Below, in pieces: positions 1-7,550 of a DNA stretch of 64,000 nucleotides. This stretch comes from JAXLYX01 sp046351215 (lineage in GTDB: Bacteria > Myxococcota_A > Polyangia > Polyangiales > Houyiibacteriaceae): NCBI GenBank assembly GCA_046351215.1, contig JAXLYX010000008.1:124001-188000 (forward strand). Reading direction: 5' to 3'. How positions within the stretch are numbered: the first letter of the stretch is position 1; each line of letters opens with the position of its first letter. Made by a program: the position numbers and the translations under genes. The notes below the pieces were generated by a model. It saw only the letters and a list, made by a program, of their open reading frames with translations, was not told the DNA's origin and did no database searches.

Positions 1-438
1 CCAGGACGCGGACGGAAGGTCGAGGGTGCAAACATCGAAGCCGAGGCCGCGGAGGGCGGGTGCGTACCCCCAATCCCAGGCGACGTCGGCGTTCGCGCCC
101 GTGCCGTGGACCAGCAGGACGGGATCGTGGTTGCCCGCGTAGGTCGAGGGGCAGTGGAGGACCGAGGCGACGGCCGAGGGGTCGATCGAGAGCGCGGGAT
201 CCGGCTTCGGCATCGAAGCGTCGGGGAGGGAGGCGTCCTGCAGGCCCGCGTCGCGAACGCCCGAGTCGCGCGTGCCCGCATCCCGCGCGCCCGCATCCTG
301 GGAGCCCCCGTCGAGGAGCCCCGCGTCGATCGATCCGTCCGGCGAGCCGCCGTCGCCCTCCAGGGTCCGCACGTAGCTCGGGTCGACGTTGCAGGCGGTC
401 GCGAGGAGCCCCGCGACGAGCCCGAATCCCCTGTGCAT
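1..438 (-). CDS. Secreted lipase-like alpha/beta hydrolase, N-terminal part
   Basis: Seen: 146 codons read leftward and running off base 1. The protein opens with a short hydrophobic stretch ending in LLATAC (Cys16), a weak lipobox-like site. A Ser/Asp/Ala/Gly-rich linker follows, with repeated DAG and RDAG units at roughly residues 28-70. The visible start of the hydrolase core contains VLLVHGTGANADVAWDWG, with an HGTG oxyanion-type motif. Known: this opening is typical of secreted triacylglycerol lipases of the alpha/beta-hydrolase fold, which cleave extracellular lipid esters. Inferred: an exported esterase or lipase tethered by a flexible linker, a design common in myxobacteria. The catalytic Ser, Asp and His lie outside the window, so substrate and activity cannot be judged. 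Confidence 0.75.
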   Translation of the reverse strand, partial: MHRGFGLVAGLLATACNVDPSYVRTLEGDGGSPDGSIDAGLLDGGSQDAGARDAGTRDSGVRDAGLQDASLPDASMPKPDPALSIDPSAVASVLHCPSTYAGNHDPVLLVHGTGANADVAWDWGYAPALRGLGFDVCTLDLPSASW

Positions 439-539
439 CCTTCTCGGCACGCGCGGAAGCTACGGCGCGCGGCCGTGGACCAGCAACGACGGAAACATCG
501 GCGTCGGCGCCGGAATTGACGTAGCCCGGTCGGCCGGGC

Positions 540-1073
540 TCAGACGAGCGCGATGAGATCCGTCACGCCCGGATCCACGCCTGCTTGCATCAGCAAGGTC
601 GTGACCTGACCGCGGTGGTGCGTCTGGTGGTTGAAGAAGTGGGAGAGCGCCTGCCACATGGGATGGCTCCGCTCGACGCCCCGCGTGTTCGCGTAGCGCA
701 TCGTGCGGGCCGGGAAGTCCTCCGCCATCTCGAGCGACCACGCCTCGATCGCGGCGTCCATGGCGGCGCGATGCGCGCGCATCGCCTCGAAGTCGTCGAA
801 GAGCACCTGATCGAGACCCGTGAAGTCCGGCGCCGCGAGCACCTCGGGGCCGAGGGCGGCGAAGTCGACTCCCTGGGCGGCGAAGCGACGGAGCCAGATC
901 TTGTCGGCGAGGACGAGGTGGGCGAGCGTGCGGTGGATCGAGCCGAAGAACGCTCCTCGATCGAGCTTGCGCGCGGCGTCGTCGAGCGTCGCCGCCGAGG
1001 CGTAGAGACGCTCGTTCATCCATCGATTGTAGCGAGCGAGGAAGCGGACGTTCTCGAGCATGGCGCGCAGCAT
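540..1073 (-). CDS. DinB-family four-helix protein
   Basis: 177 residues, the usual size for DinB/YfiT-type proteins, which are four-helix bundles holding a divalent metal with three histidines. Seen: an N-terminal helix LARYNRWMNERLY, a middle motif SIHRTLAHLVLADKIW, and a C-terminal HFFNHQTHHRGQVTTLL carrying the HxxxHRGQ metal ligands. The start at 1073 is chosen because GGAG lies about 8 nt upstream; in-frame ATGs at 1091 and 1061 lack such a site. Known members are DNA-damage-inducible, or act as thiol transferases with bacillithiol, mycothiol or glutathione. No partner gene is present, so the substrate is unknown. It is divergent from the EamA transporter, 53 bp away. Confidence 0.85.
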   Translation of the reverse strand: MLRAMLENVRFLARYNRWMNERLYASAATLDDAARKLDRGAFFGSIHRTLAHLVLADKIWLRRFAAQGVDFAALGPEVLAAPDFTGLDQVLFDDFEAMRAHRAAMDAAIEAWSLEMAEDFPARTMRYANTRGVERSHPMWQALSHFFNHQTHHRGQVTTLLMQAGVDPGVTDLIALV

Positions 1074-1126
1074 ACGATGAGCTCCGAGCATCCGTCGCGT
1101 CGGCGTGGCATACGACCGGCTGCCGC

Positions 1127-2035
1127 ATGCCTCGTTCCTCGTCCGAGCCCACGACCGGCCGTGCGTCCACCGGCGCTGCGCTGATCCTGGTCGGCGCGGT
1201 CGCCTACGGGCTGCTCTCGACCGTGATCCGCATCGCCTACGGGAGGGGGTTCTCGCCGTCCCAGGTGGTCGGCGCCCAGATGGCCTTCGGATGCGTCGGC
1301 CTCTGGCTGCTCGCGCTCGGCCTGCGTGCGCTCCGTCCCATCGGCGCCCGGGCGACCGCGGCCCTGCTCGTGTCGGGCATCCCGATCGGGCTGACGGGTG
1401 CCCTGTACTACGGCGCCGTGCACGCGCTCGGGAGCGCCTCGCTCGCGATCGTGCTGCTCTTCCAGTTCACGTGGATGGGGGTGCTCGTCGATGCGGCGCT
1501 CGCGCGACGGGCTCCGACGGCCGACGCGTACGTCTCGCTGGTCCTGCTCCTCGTCGGCACCGTCCTCGCGACCGGCGTCCTCGAGGGCCGGCTCGGCACG
1601 GTCCCGATGCGAGGTCTCGCGCTTGGCGTGGGCTCCGCCGTCTCCTACACGGCCGTGATCTTCGCCTCGGGCCGCGTCGAGCCCACGGTGGACGCGTGGC
1701 ATCGGAGCGCGCTGCTCGGCACGGGATCGATGCTCGCGGCCTTCGTGCTCCATCCCCCGACGTTCCTCGTCGACGGCTCGTTGACCCGAGGTCTCCTCGG
1801 TCCGAGCCTCGCGACGGCGCTGCTCGGACCGATCGTCCCGACGGTCTGCTTCGCGATCGGGGTTCCGCGCATCGGACCGGCCGCGGCGAGCGTCGTCGGC
1901 GCGGCCGAGCTCCCGGCCGCGATGATCGCCGCGCGGCTCGTGCTGGACGAGCCGATCAGCGGCCTCGAGTGGCTGGGCATGCTCGTGATCGTCGTCGGCA
2001 TCGCCTGGCCGAGGTGGCGAGCGGCGAGGGCGTGA
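1127..2035 (+). CDS. EamA/DMT-family inner-membrane transporter
   Basis: 302 residues, almost entirely hydrophobic, with about ten predicted membrane helices in two repeated five-helix halves, the architecture of the drug/metabolite transporter superfamily. The first half starts at GAALILVGAVAYGLL. The second half ends with the typical EamA closing segment around AAMIAARLVLDEPISGLEWLGMLVIVVGI. Family members export amino acids, nucleosides or other small metabolites, or import cofactors. Sequence alone does not give the substrate and the neighbours do not help. The start ATG is 53 bp from the divergent DinB gene and no strong Shine-Dalgarno sequence is visible. Confidence 0.85.
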   Translation: MPRSSSEPTTGRASTGAALILVGAVAYGLLSTVIRIAYGRGFSPSQVVGAQMAFGCVGLWLLALGLRALRPIGARATAALLVSGIPIGLTGALYYGAVHALGSASLAIVLLFQFTWMGVLVDAALARRAPTADAYVSLVLLLVGTVLATGVLEGRLGTVPMRGLALGVGSAVSYTAVIFASGRVEPTVDAWHRSALLGTGSMLAAFVLHPPTFLVDGSLTRGLLGPSLATALLGPIVPTVCFAIGVPRIGPAAASVVGAAELPAAMIAARLVLDEPISGLEWLGMLVIVVGIAWPRWRAARA

Positions 2036-2048
2036 TCGTGGACCGCGC

Positions 2049-2912
2049 TCAGGCCGTCCGCACCGGCACCACGGTCACGAGGCCGCTGACGAAGGGCGTC
2101 GAGAGGTCCGAGCTCGCGAGCAGGACGGGCACGCGCGTCGGCGGAACGAGGACGCCGTTCACCTCGACGGGCTTCACGCCGCTCTCGGTGTCGGGGAACG
2201 TGCGGGCGATGCTCGAGAGGGCGAGGAGGGTCGTGCCCGGGGGGAGCTTCCGCGCGTGGAAGTCGAGCGAGAGGTGCGTCGTGAAGACCTTCGTCTTGTG
2301 CACGGCGGCGACCGCGACCGCGCCGATCAGGTCGAGGACGACGCCGGCGAACGCCTCGTCGAGACCTCCGTCGGTGGTCCGGTAGCCGCCGACCTCGGTC
2401 TCCCGCTCGAAGAAGGCCGTGTCGGCGTCCATGAGCACGGTCTTCCGGCCGATGCGCATCGGCACGGAGCCGCGTGCGAGGATGTTCTTCACCTCGGGCT
2501 CGCTCGTGCACTCGCGATGATCTCGCGCGAAGGCTTCGAGCCCCGCGTCGCCGAGCGTCGAGCGCGCCTCCGCGTCGAGCCTTCCCTGGTCGCCGAAGCG
2601 CGTGTGGACGACGAGGCCCGAGGCGTCCTCTCGTAGGTCGCCGGTGAACGTCGTGGTCGCCTCGAGCGGGATCGCGGCGCGGAGCGAGAGCTCGACGTGC
2701 AGGGGAAGGGACTCCGAGACGCCGAGCTTCGAGAGCGGGAGGAAGAGGCGGAGCATCGGATGGAGCCCGCCGTGCAATCGGCCGGGCGGTCCGACGAGCT
2801 CCGGGCCCGGGGCGACCGCGCCCTCGAAGGTGGTCGGGGAGGTGCGGTCGAAGCGCACGAGCGCGCGATCGAGGGCACTCCGGACGGGCGAGGGCGTGGA
2901 CGGATGCGGCAT
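2049..2912 (-). CDS. Possible double-hotdog thioesterase-like protein
   Basis: 287 residues, soluble, with no signal peptide. Seen: an N-terminal module containing GRLHGGLHPMLRLF followed by predicted strands (LPLHVELSLRAAIPLEATTTFTG written in parts across residues 65-90), and a C-terminal module around GAVAVAAVHKTKVFTTHLSLD. The HGG/helix followed by strands resembles PaaI-type hotdog thioesterases, and two such halves would make a double hotdog. This is inference from pattern; no catalytic Asp or Glu could be assigned. A CGAGGA site lies 6 nt upstream of the start. The gene is convergent with the EamA transporter, with 13 bp between the stops. Confidence 0.45.
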   Translation of the reverse strand: MPHPSTPSPVRSALDRALVRFDRTSPTTFEGAVAPGPELVGPPGRLHGGLHPMLRLFLPLSKLGVSESLPLHVELSLRAAIPLEATTTFTGDLREDASGLVVHTRFGDQGRLDAEARSTLGDAGLEAFARDHRECTSEPEVKNILARGSVPMRIGRKTVLMDADTAFFERETEVGGYRTTDGGLDEAFAGVVLDLIGAVAVAAVHKTKVFTTHLSLDFHARKLPPGTTLLALSSIARTFPDTESGVKPVEVNGVLVPPTRVPVLLASSDLSTPFVSGLVTVVPVRTA

Positions 2913-2985
2913 GTCGGGTCCTCGTCGAGAACCCGAGCATGGCCCCGAATGCGCCGACGCGCCCGTCCGGGCGCGCCCGACCCGA

Positions 2986-4833
2986 TCACCAGGTCCCGCC
3001 GGGCCCGCCGTACGCGCCGTAGTCGCTCCGGGTTCCGTCGGGGTCCTGCAGCGAGGGATCGCCCGTGTCGACGAGCGCGGAGCCGCTCGCGAGCGAGAGA
3101 TCCCAGCCGAGGGCCGAGGTGCCCGAGAGGCTCGCGAAGGACGGGTCGTCCGTGACGTAGCCGCTCACCATGCTCGGATCGGCGATGCCGATCCAGTCGG
3201 TGTTCGCCTCCACGTCGTTCCCGAACGCATCGACGTACGCGACGTCGGCGCCCGCCGGGACGAGGAGCAAGCGGGCGGTCTTCTCGAGGTCGCTCGTGTT
3301 GAACGCGACGATCAGGTTGCGGACGAAGGCCGAGCTCACGCCCCAGAAGGCCGTCGCGCCGGCCTGCTCCATGTTCGTGCCCGCGACGTTCATGGCGATC
3401 GTCGCGTTCGAGAGCGCGAGCGCGACCGCCCCCTCGCCGCCGATGCCGTGCGCGTAGAAAGTGCAGCTCGCCGTCGAGCAGCTCACGGAGTTGTTCGCGA
3501 TCACGAGATTGCTCGCGTCGAGGTCGTGGTTGTAGAGCTGGATCGCGCCTCGATACCGCTGGCCCACGGAGAACACGTTGTCGACGATCGAGACGCGCTC
3601 GAAGGTCGCCGTCTTGTTCCCGTTGTTGATCGTGACGACGCCGGAGGAGCCCGTGGCACAGACGAATTGGTTCCCGTCGAGCTGCACGTCGCGGAGTGTC
3701 GCGTCGGAGCCGTCGATCATCAGGACTCCGTTGCACCAATCGGTGGTCTGTACGACGTCGTGGATCCGGACGTTCTCGAGCACCGGCGTCCCGCCGTAGA
3801 GCCCGGCGACCATCCCGCTCGAGCCCGTCGTGGTCATCGTGAAGTTGCGCACGGTCACGGAGCTGTTGCGGAGCTGCACCGCCTGGCTCGAGAGCTTTCC
3901 GTCGAAGAGGACGCTGTCGCGGTCCTGGCCCTCGACGATCAACCCCGTTCGGTTCTTCACGAACATCGTGTCGACGTACGAGCCGGAGAGCACGCAGACG
4001 TGCGTCCCGCTCGACGCGTGATCGATCGCGTCCTGGATCGTCGCGTAGTGCGTCGGCACCGTGGAGCCGAAGTCGACCGTCGAGTCGCAATCCTGATCGA
4101 CCCCGTCGCAGAGCTCGGTGGCGCCCGGGTGGATCGAGGCCTTCACGTCGTCGCAGTCGGTGCTCGTGGCGAGGTAGTGGGCGGGGGCGTGGCAGTAGGA
4201 AGCGGTGGTCGAGCCGGCGTACCCGTCCTGGTCGGAGTCGAGGTAGTAGACGGTCTTGCCGGTGGCGTTCGCGTCGGCGTCGTCGGCCGCGCCGCTACAG
4301 TCCTCGTCGATGGAATTCGCGTCGCAGACTTCCGTGGCGCCTGGGTGGACCGAGGCGTTCGCGTCGTTGCAGTCGGTGCTCGTGGCGAGGTAGTGCGCGG
4401 GGGCGTGGCAGTGGGAAGCGGTGGTCGAGCCGGCGTATCCGTCCTGGTCGGAGTCGAGGAAGAAGACGGTCTTGCCGGTGGCGTTCGCGTCGGCGTCGTC
4501 GGCCGCGCCGCTACAGTCCTCGTCGATGGAGTTCGCGTCGCAGACTTCCGTGGCGCCTGGGTGGACCGAGGCGTTCGCGTCGTTGCAGTCGAGGCACGCG
4601 ACGACGCCGTCGCCGTCGGTGTCGACGGAGCCGAAGCTGCCGTCGCAGTTCAGGTCCATCGTGGCGGTGCAGGTCTCGGTGGCGCCCGGATGGATGCTCG
4701 GATCCGAGTCGTTGCAGTCGACGGTGGTGTCGTAGCCGTCCGCATCGGCATCGACGGCCGACGAGCCGGCCGGATCGCCGTCGCACGCGGCGAGCACGAG
4801 ACAGGAGAGCAGGGCGACGAGGGTCTTCTTCAT
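2986..4833 (-). CDS. MopE-like metal-binding-repeat lipoprotein with beta-helix domain
   Basis: 615 residues. The start at 4833 gives a clean lipoprotein signal ending LVLAACDGD; in-frame sequence further upstream has no coding character. Residues about 20-240 hold five MopE-type Asp-rich repeats (DxDxDGY...DCNDxDxxxHPGATExCD) of the kind annotated as putative metal-binding motif, likely binding Ca2+ or Cu. Two of these, with their spacers, are a near-identical tandem duplication at the DNA level. The remaining ~370 residues form a predicted right-handed parallel beta-helix (IQDAIDHASSGTHVCV... and regularly spaced N/V ladders) and end in DYGAYGGPGGTW. Such proteins are surface-anchored in Myxococcota and their function is unknown. 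Divergent from the Kazal lipoprotein across a palindrome-rich spacer. Confidence 0.9.
   Translation of the reverse strand: MKKTLVALLSCLVLAACDGDPAGSSAVDADADGYDTTVDCNDSDPSIHPGATETCTATMDLNCDGSFGSVDTDGDGVVACLDCNDANASVHPGATEVCDANSIDEDCSGAADDADANATGKTVFFLDSDQDGYAGSTTASHCHAPAHYLATSTDCNDANASVHPGATEVCDANSIDEDCSGAADDADANATGKTVYYLDSDQDGYAGSTTASYCHAPAHYLATSTDCDDVKASIHPGATELCDGVDQDCDSTVDFGSTVPTHYATIQDAIDHASSGTHVCVLSGSYVDTMFVKNRTGLIVEGQDRDSVLFDGKLSSQAVQLRNSSVTVRNFTMTTTGSSGMVAGLYGGTPVLENVRIHDVVQTTDWCNGVLMIDGSDATLRDVQLDGNQFVCATGSSGVVTINNGNKTATFERVSIVDNVFSVGQRYRGAIQLYNHDLDASNLVIANNSVSCSTASCTFYAHGIGGEGAVALALSNATIAMNVAGTNMEQAGATAFWGVSSAFVRNLIVAFNTSDLEKTARLLLVPAGADVAYVDAFGNDVEANTDWIGIADPSMVSGYVTDDPSFASLSGTSALGWDLSLASGSALVDTGDPSLQDPDGTRSDYGAYGGPGGTW
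4153..4591. repeat. 216-bp in-frame tandem duplication inside the MopE-like gene
   Basis: Two consecutive copies of a 216-bp unit (72 codons), for example GCAGTCGGTGCTCGTGGCG starting at 4153 and again at 4369. The copies differ at only a handful of positions, such as GTAGTAG versus GAAGAAG and GAATTC versus GAGTTC. Each unit encodes one Asp-rich metal-binding repeat plus a Cys/His-containing spacer (TASxCHAPAHYLATSTDC). The near identity implies a recent duplication or ongoing gene conversion, and predicts length variation between strains. Confidence 0.9.
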
Positions 4834-4941
4834 CGGATGGGGGCTCCGTGGGTTGGGTGCGGGACCCAAGAGAGCGAAGGTCGTGCCATTCAGCTTTTGA
4901 TTGGAATTCCAAGCGATTCGGTCGGGCGAGCCCGTCCACCA

Positions 4942-4978
4942 TGCGGATTCCGCATCGGCGCCGGGTGCGGAATCCGCA
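4942..4978. promoter_or_regulatory. Tandem palindromic operator candidate, TGCGGA-N-TCCGCA twice
   Basis: TGCGGATTCCGCA at 4942-4954 and TGCGGAATCCGCA at 4966-4978. Each is a perfect 6+1+6 palindrome, and the two are also exact reverse complements of each other. Their centres are 24 bp apart. Paired dyads like this typically bind two dimers of a transcriptional regulator. No regulator gene lies next to the site. Confidence 0.6.
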
Positions 4979-4999
4979 CCGACGCCCGCACGCACGGGC

Positions 5000-5015
5000 G
5001 TCACCTCGAGGTGAC
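5000..5015. promoter_or_regulatory. 16-bp perfect palindrome GTCACCTCGAGGTGAC
   Basis: Perfect dyad with no spacer in the divergent spacer, 153 bp before the Kazal lipoprotein start. Its left end overlaps the right arm of the GACGCCC/GGGCGTC inverted repeat. It could be an operator or part of a hairpin. Confidence 0.45.
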
Positions 5016-5167
5016 ACCCCTCCCGGCCAGGCCGTACCGCCGGTGCGACGACCGAGCCGCTCGGGCCCCTCTCCCTCGCGGAATCGCGGTGGAATCCGCC
5101 CGCCCTCTCCTTGGCCTGCTTCCTGCTCTCCTTTCGAGCCGATTGCGCCCACGCTTCGAGAGGAACC

Positions 5168-6013
5168 ATGACTTCCACTACGCGCTTCTCCCTCTTCCTC
5201 GTCGCGGCCCTCTCGGCCGCCCTCGTCGGCTGTGACGAGACCACCGGCCACGGCTCCCAGAACCTCGCTTTCTGCGAGGCGGGCAACGCCTGCGCCTCCG
5301 GCTGTTCGAGCGTCGACTCGAATGCGGACGGCTGCGCCGAGCGCTGTGAGATGCCGCAATGCGAGACGTTCGCGCCGGTCGACTGCGGAGGTGCGACACC
5401 GATCGACGCGGACGGCGATGGCTGCGCGCGCGAGTGTCCGGGCGCAGGCGCGACCTGCGGCGGCCTTCTCGGCTCGGCCTGCGCATCCGGCGAGTACTGC
5501 GACTTCCCGCTCGAGGCCCGATGCGGCGCCGCGGACGCGACGGGCGTCTGCCGGCCGATCCCCGAGGCCTGTGCGACGGTGGCGCAGCCCGTCTGCGGCT
5601 GCGACGGACGCACCTACGGGAACGAATGCGAGGCCCACCGCGCCGGTGTGGCCGTCGTCCGATGGGGTGGCTGCGAGCCCGTCGTTTGTCCGGCGTACGC
5701 GCCGGATTGCGGGGGCACCCCGCCGATCGATGCCGACGGCGATGGATGCGCCCTCGAGTGCCCGGGCGCCGCGATCCCGTGCGGCGGCTTCACCGTGAAC
5801 GGTCCGCTGCCCTGCCCGACGGGAACGTTCTGCGACTACGTGCCGGGGGACCTCTGCGGCGCGGCCGACGCCCCCGGCACCTGCGAGCCGATTCCCGACG
5901 TCTGCCCCTCGATCCACGCGCCCGTCTGCGGCTGCGACGGCAAGACCTACTCGAGCGACTGCGACGCGGCGGCGCATTCCGTCGGCGTGCTGAGCGTCGG
6001 CGTCTGCCCGTGA
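5168..6013 (+). CDS. Kazal-domain lipoprotein (protease-inhibitor-like)
   Basis: 281 residues. The ATG at 5168 has GAGAGGAA just upstream and starts a lipoprotein signal ending AALVGCDE, so this start is preferred over upstream in-frame codons. The mature protein is Cys-rich, with two copies of a module. Each copy has a short DxDGDGC segment, a Cys-rich linker, and a Kazal-type domain with the hallmark VCGCDGxTYxNxC (near residues 137-145 and 257-264). Kazal domains classically block serine proteases by substrate-like binding. The P1 residue that would set target specificity cannot be assigned safely here. It is followed 113 bp later, on the same strand, by a papain-like cysteine protease gene. 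Likely outer-membrane or surface localised. Confidence 0.9.
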   Translation: MTSTTRFSLFLVAALSAALVGCDETTGHGSQNLAFCEAGNACASGCSSVDSNADGCAERCEMPQCETFAPVDCGGATPIDADGDGCARECPGAGATCGGLLGSACASGEYCDFPLEARCGAADATGVCRPIPEACATVAQPVCGCDGRTYGNECEAHRAGVAVVRWGGCEPVVCPAYAPDCGGTPPIDADGDGCALECPGAAIPCGGFTVNGPLPCPTGTFCDYVPGDLCGAADAPGTCEPIPDVCPSIHAPVCGCDGKTYSSDCDAAAHSVGVLSVGVCP

Positions 6014-6126
6014 GGTAGAGCGCCGCGCCTCGGGGGCGTTGGGAGCGAGGCGAGGTGCGCGTATCTTCGGGAACGAGCCGAGGTTGGAGCGGTGCTCCTC
6101 GCCTCGGCTCGCGGAGGGAGCGGACC

Positions 6127-6786
6127 ATGCGGCGACGGCATTTCCTGGCACGGCTCGGCGCGAGCGCGGCCCTCGGCTACGTCCCGCTCGGACTCGCCGC
6201 GCGAGCCCGCGCCGACGTGCGGTGCCGCGACCTCCCCGCGACCCCCACGAGCCCTCCCGGTCGCGTCTGCATGAGCGGCCTCCCTTCCGAGCTGATCCAC
6301 GTCGAGGCGCGGCAGGAGCGCTCGCAATGGTGCTGGGCCGCCTGCGTCTCGATGGTCTTCGGGTACCACGGACACCCCACGTCCCAAGAGCGCATCGTCG
6401 AGGAGGCCTACGGGAGCCTGCTGAACATGCCCGCCGCGCCGGCGACCCTGCTCGCAGCCCTGAATCGCGATTGGGTCGACGACGAGGGCCGCCGCTTCCG
6501 CTCGATCTCCTCGCCCGGCACGACGAACGTGGTCTACGCCGCGCAGGATCTCGCGAGGAACCAGCCGCTCATCCTCGGCACCCACGGCCACGCCGTCGTC
6601 CTCACGGCGCTCGAATACGCCGCGCCCTACCTCGCGACGCCGTGGGGGCCGCAGCTCGGCACGCCCGCGATCACGGAGGCGATCGTCCGCGATCCCTGGC
6701 CGGGCCGGGGGCGGCGCGACCTCACGCTCGACGAGTGGAACTCGATCGTCTTCGCCGCGCAGATCCGCGTGCAGGAATTCGACTGA
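6127..6786 (+). CDS. Tat-exported papain-like cysteine protease (C39/C70-like)
   Basis: 219 residues. The start at 6127 is supported by GGAGGGAG 12 nt upstream and gives MRRRHFLARLGASAALG, a twin-arginine-type signal (RRxFL) cleaved after about residue 30. The catalytic domain shows the papain-like signature SQWCWAACVSMVFGYHG, with the oxyanion Gln and nucleophile Cys. A later THGHAVVLTALEY supplies the catalytic His, and DPWPG near the end the Asp. This QxxCWAA form matches bacterial papain-like/AvrRpt2-type (Peptidase_C70/C39-like) proteases. Tat export suggests that it folds in the cytoplasm before secretion. The gene for a Kazal inhibitor-like lipoprotein lies immediately upstream. The substrate is unknown. 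Confidence 0.85.
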   Translation: MRRRHFLARLGASAALGYVPLGLAARARADVRCRDLPATPTSPPGRVCMSGLPSELIHVEARQERSQWCWAACVSMVFGYHGHPTSQERIVEEAYGSLLNMPAAPATLLAALNRDWVDDEGRRFRSISSPGTTNVVYAAQDLARNQPLILGTHGHAVVLTALEYAAPYLATPWGPQLGTPAITEAIVRDPWPGRGRRDLTLDEWNSIVFAAQIRVQEFD

Positions 6787-6787
6787 G

Positions 6788-7540
6788 TCAGAACGGCAGG
6801 AAGCGCACGATCACACTGCAGACCGGATACCAGATCAGCGCGCAGACGGTGACTCCGACGAAGAGCACGGCACGCTCGAGGCCGAGCACCGTCCGGAGGA
6901 GCTCCTCGAGCGAGGCGACGAGCGCGTCGTGAGCGCGCTTCGCCGTCTCCTCGGGGATCTCGAGCGCCTCCTTCGAGACGTGCGTGTCGACCAACGCGGC
7001 GGCGAGCGCGCGCTCGTACACGCTCGTCAGCGTCCCGTGGACGACGCGAGCGACGAGCCCGACCGGACCCGTCCAGCGCGAGAGCCGCTCGCCGAGCAGC
7101 TCGCGCGAGGCCTCGCGCACCGCGCGGTCGACCTGCGCGCGCGACGGCGATCGTTCGTCGGGAAGGCGGGGAAGGGTGGCCTCGAGGCCGCGACGCACGA
7201 GCCACTCGAGCACGCGCACCTCGGTCTCGTGTTGGAAGCCGGCGGCGATCGCTCCGACCTGCGCCCCGTAGAAGGCGAAGGCTCCCGCGACCAGCACGGG
7301 GATGCCGAGCGTGACGAGCGAGAGCACCTGGGGGCCGAGCGGCATGCTCCCGTCCGCGTAGCTCTTCGCGACCACGTACGAGACGAGGTCGGCGAGCACG
7401 CCGGCGAGAAGGCCGAGCACGGCCCAGACGATCGCCTTCGAGAGCCCCGCGCGACCCATCTCGAAGGCGACGGTGCCGAGGCGCTCGAGCAGCGCGGGCG
7501 GCTCGTTCCACCGTCGGCGTGGGGAGAGAGGTGCGTTCAC
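6788..7540 (-). CDS. Membrane protein of unknown function
   Basis: 250 residues starting with GTG. Seen: two hydrophobic segments near residues 36-60 and 72-98, a central charged helical region rich in Arg and Glu (residues about 100-215), and a C-terminal membrane segment AVLFVGVTVCALIWYPVCSVIVRF. No conserved domain is recognised. The stop is 1 bp from the stop of the convergent protease gene. The upstream neighbour on the same strand, the MpaB-like oxygenase at 7551, ends 10 bp before this start, so the two are probably co-transcribed. That link is the only clue to function. Confidence 0.7.
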   Translation of the reverse strand: MNAPLSPRRRWNEPPALLERLGTVAFEMGRAGLSKAIVWAVLGLLAGVLADLVSYVVAKSYADGSMPLGPQVLSLVTLGIPVLVAGAFAFYGAQVGAIAAGFQHETEVRVLEWLVRRGLEATLPRLPDERSPSRAQVDRAVREASRELLGERLSRWTGPVGLVARVVHGTLTSVYERALAAALVDTHVSKEALEIPEETAKRAHDALVASLEELLRTVLGLERAVLFVGVTVCALIWYPVCSVIVRFLPF

Positions 7541-7550
7541 GTCCGCCTCG

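Larger units (their letters stand above)
4834..5167. promoter_or_regulatory. 334-bp divergent intergenic region rich in palindromes
   Basis: No gene is visible between the two divergent lipoprotein starts. The region holds a 12-bp perfect palindrome TTGGAATTCCAA (4901-4912), two tandem TGCGGANTCCGCA sites (4942-4978), an inverted repeat GACGCCC/GGGCGTC (4981-5002) and a 16-bp perfect palindrome (5000-5015). Bases about 4885-4920 are AT-richer than the surroundings and could hold promoter elements. The arrangement suggests shared control of both lipoprotein genes. Confidence 0.6.

Noticed and set aside
60..524. Plus-strand Arg-rich open frames at the left edge
   Set aside because: They are antisense to the truncated lipase-like gene, which has HGTG and a DAG linker.
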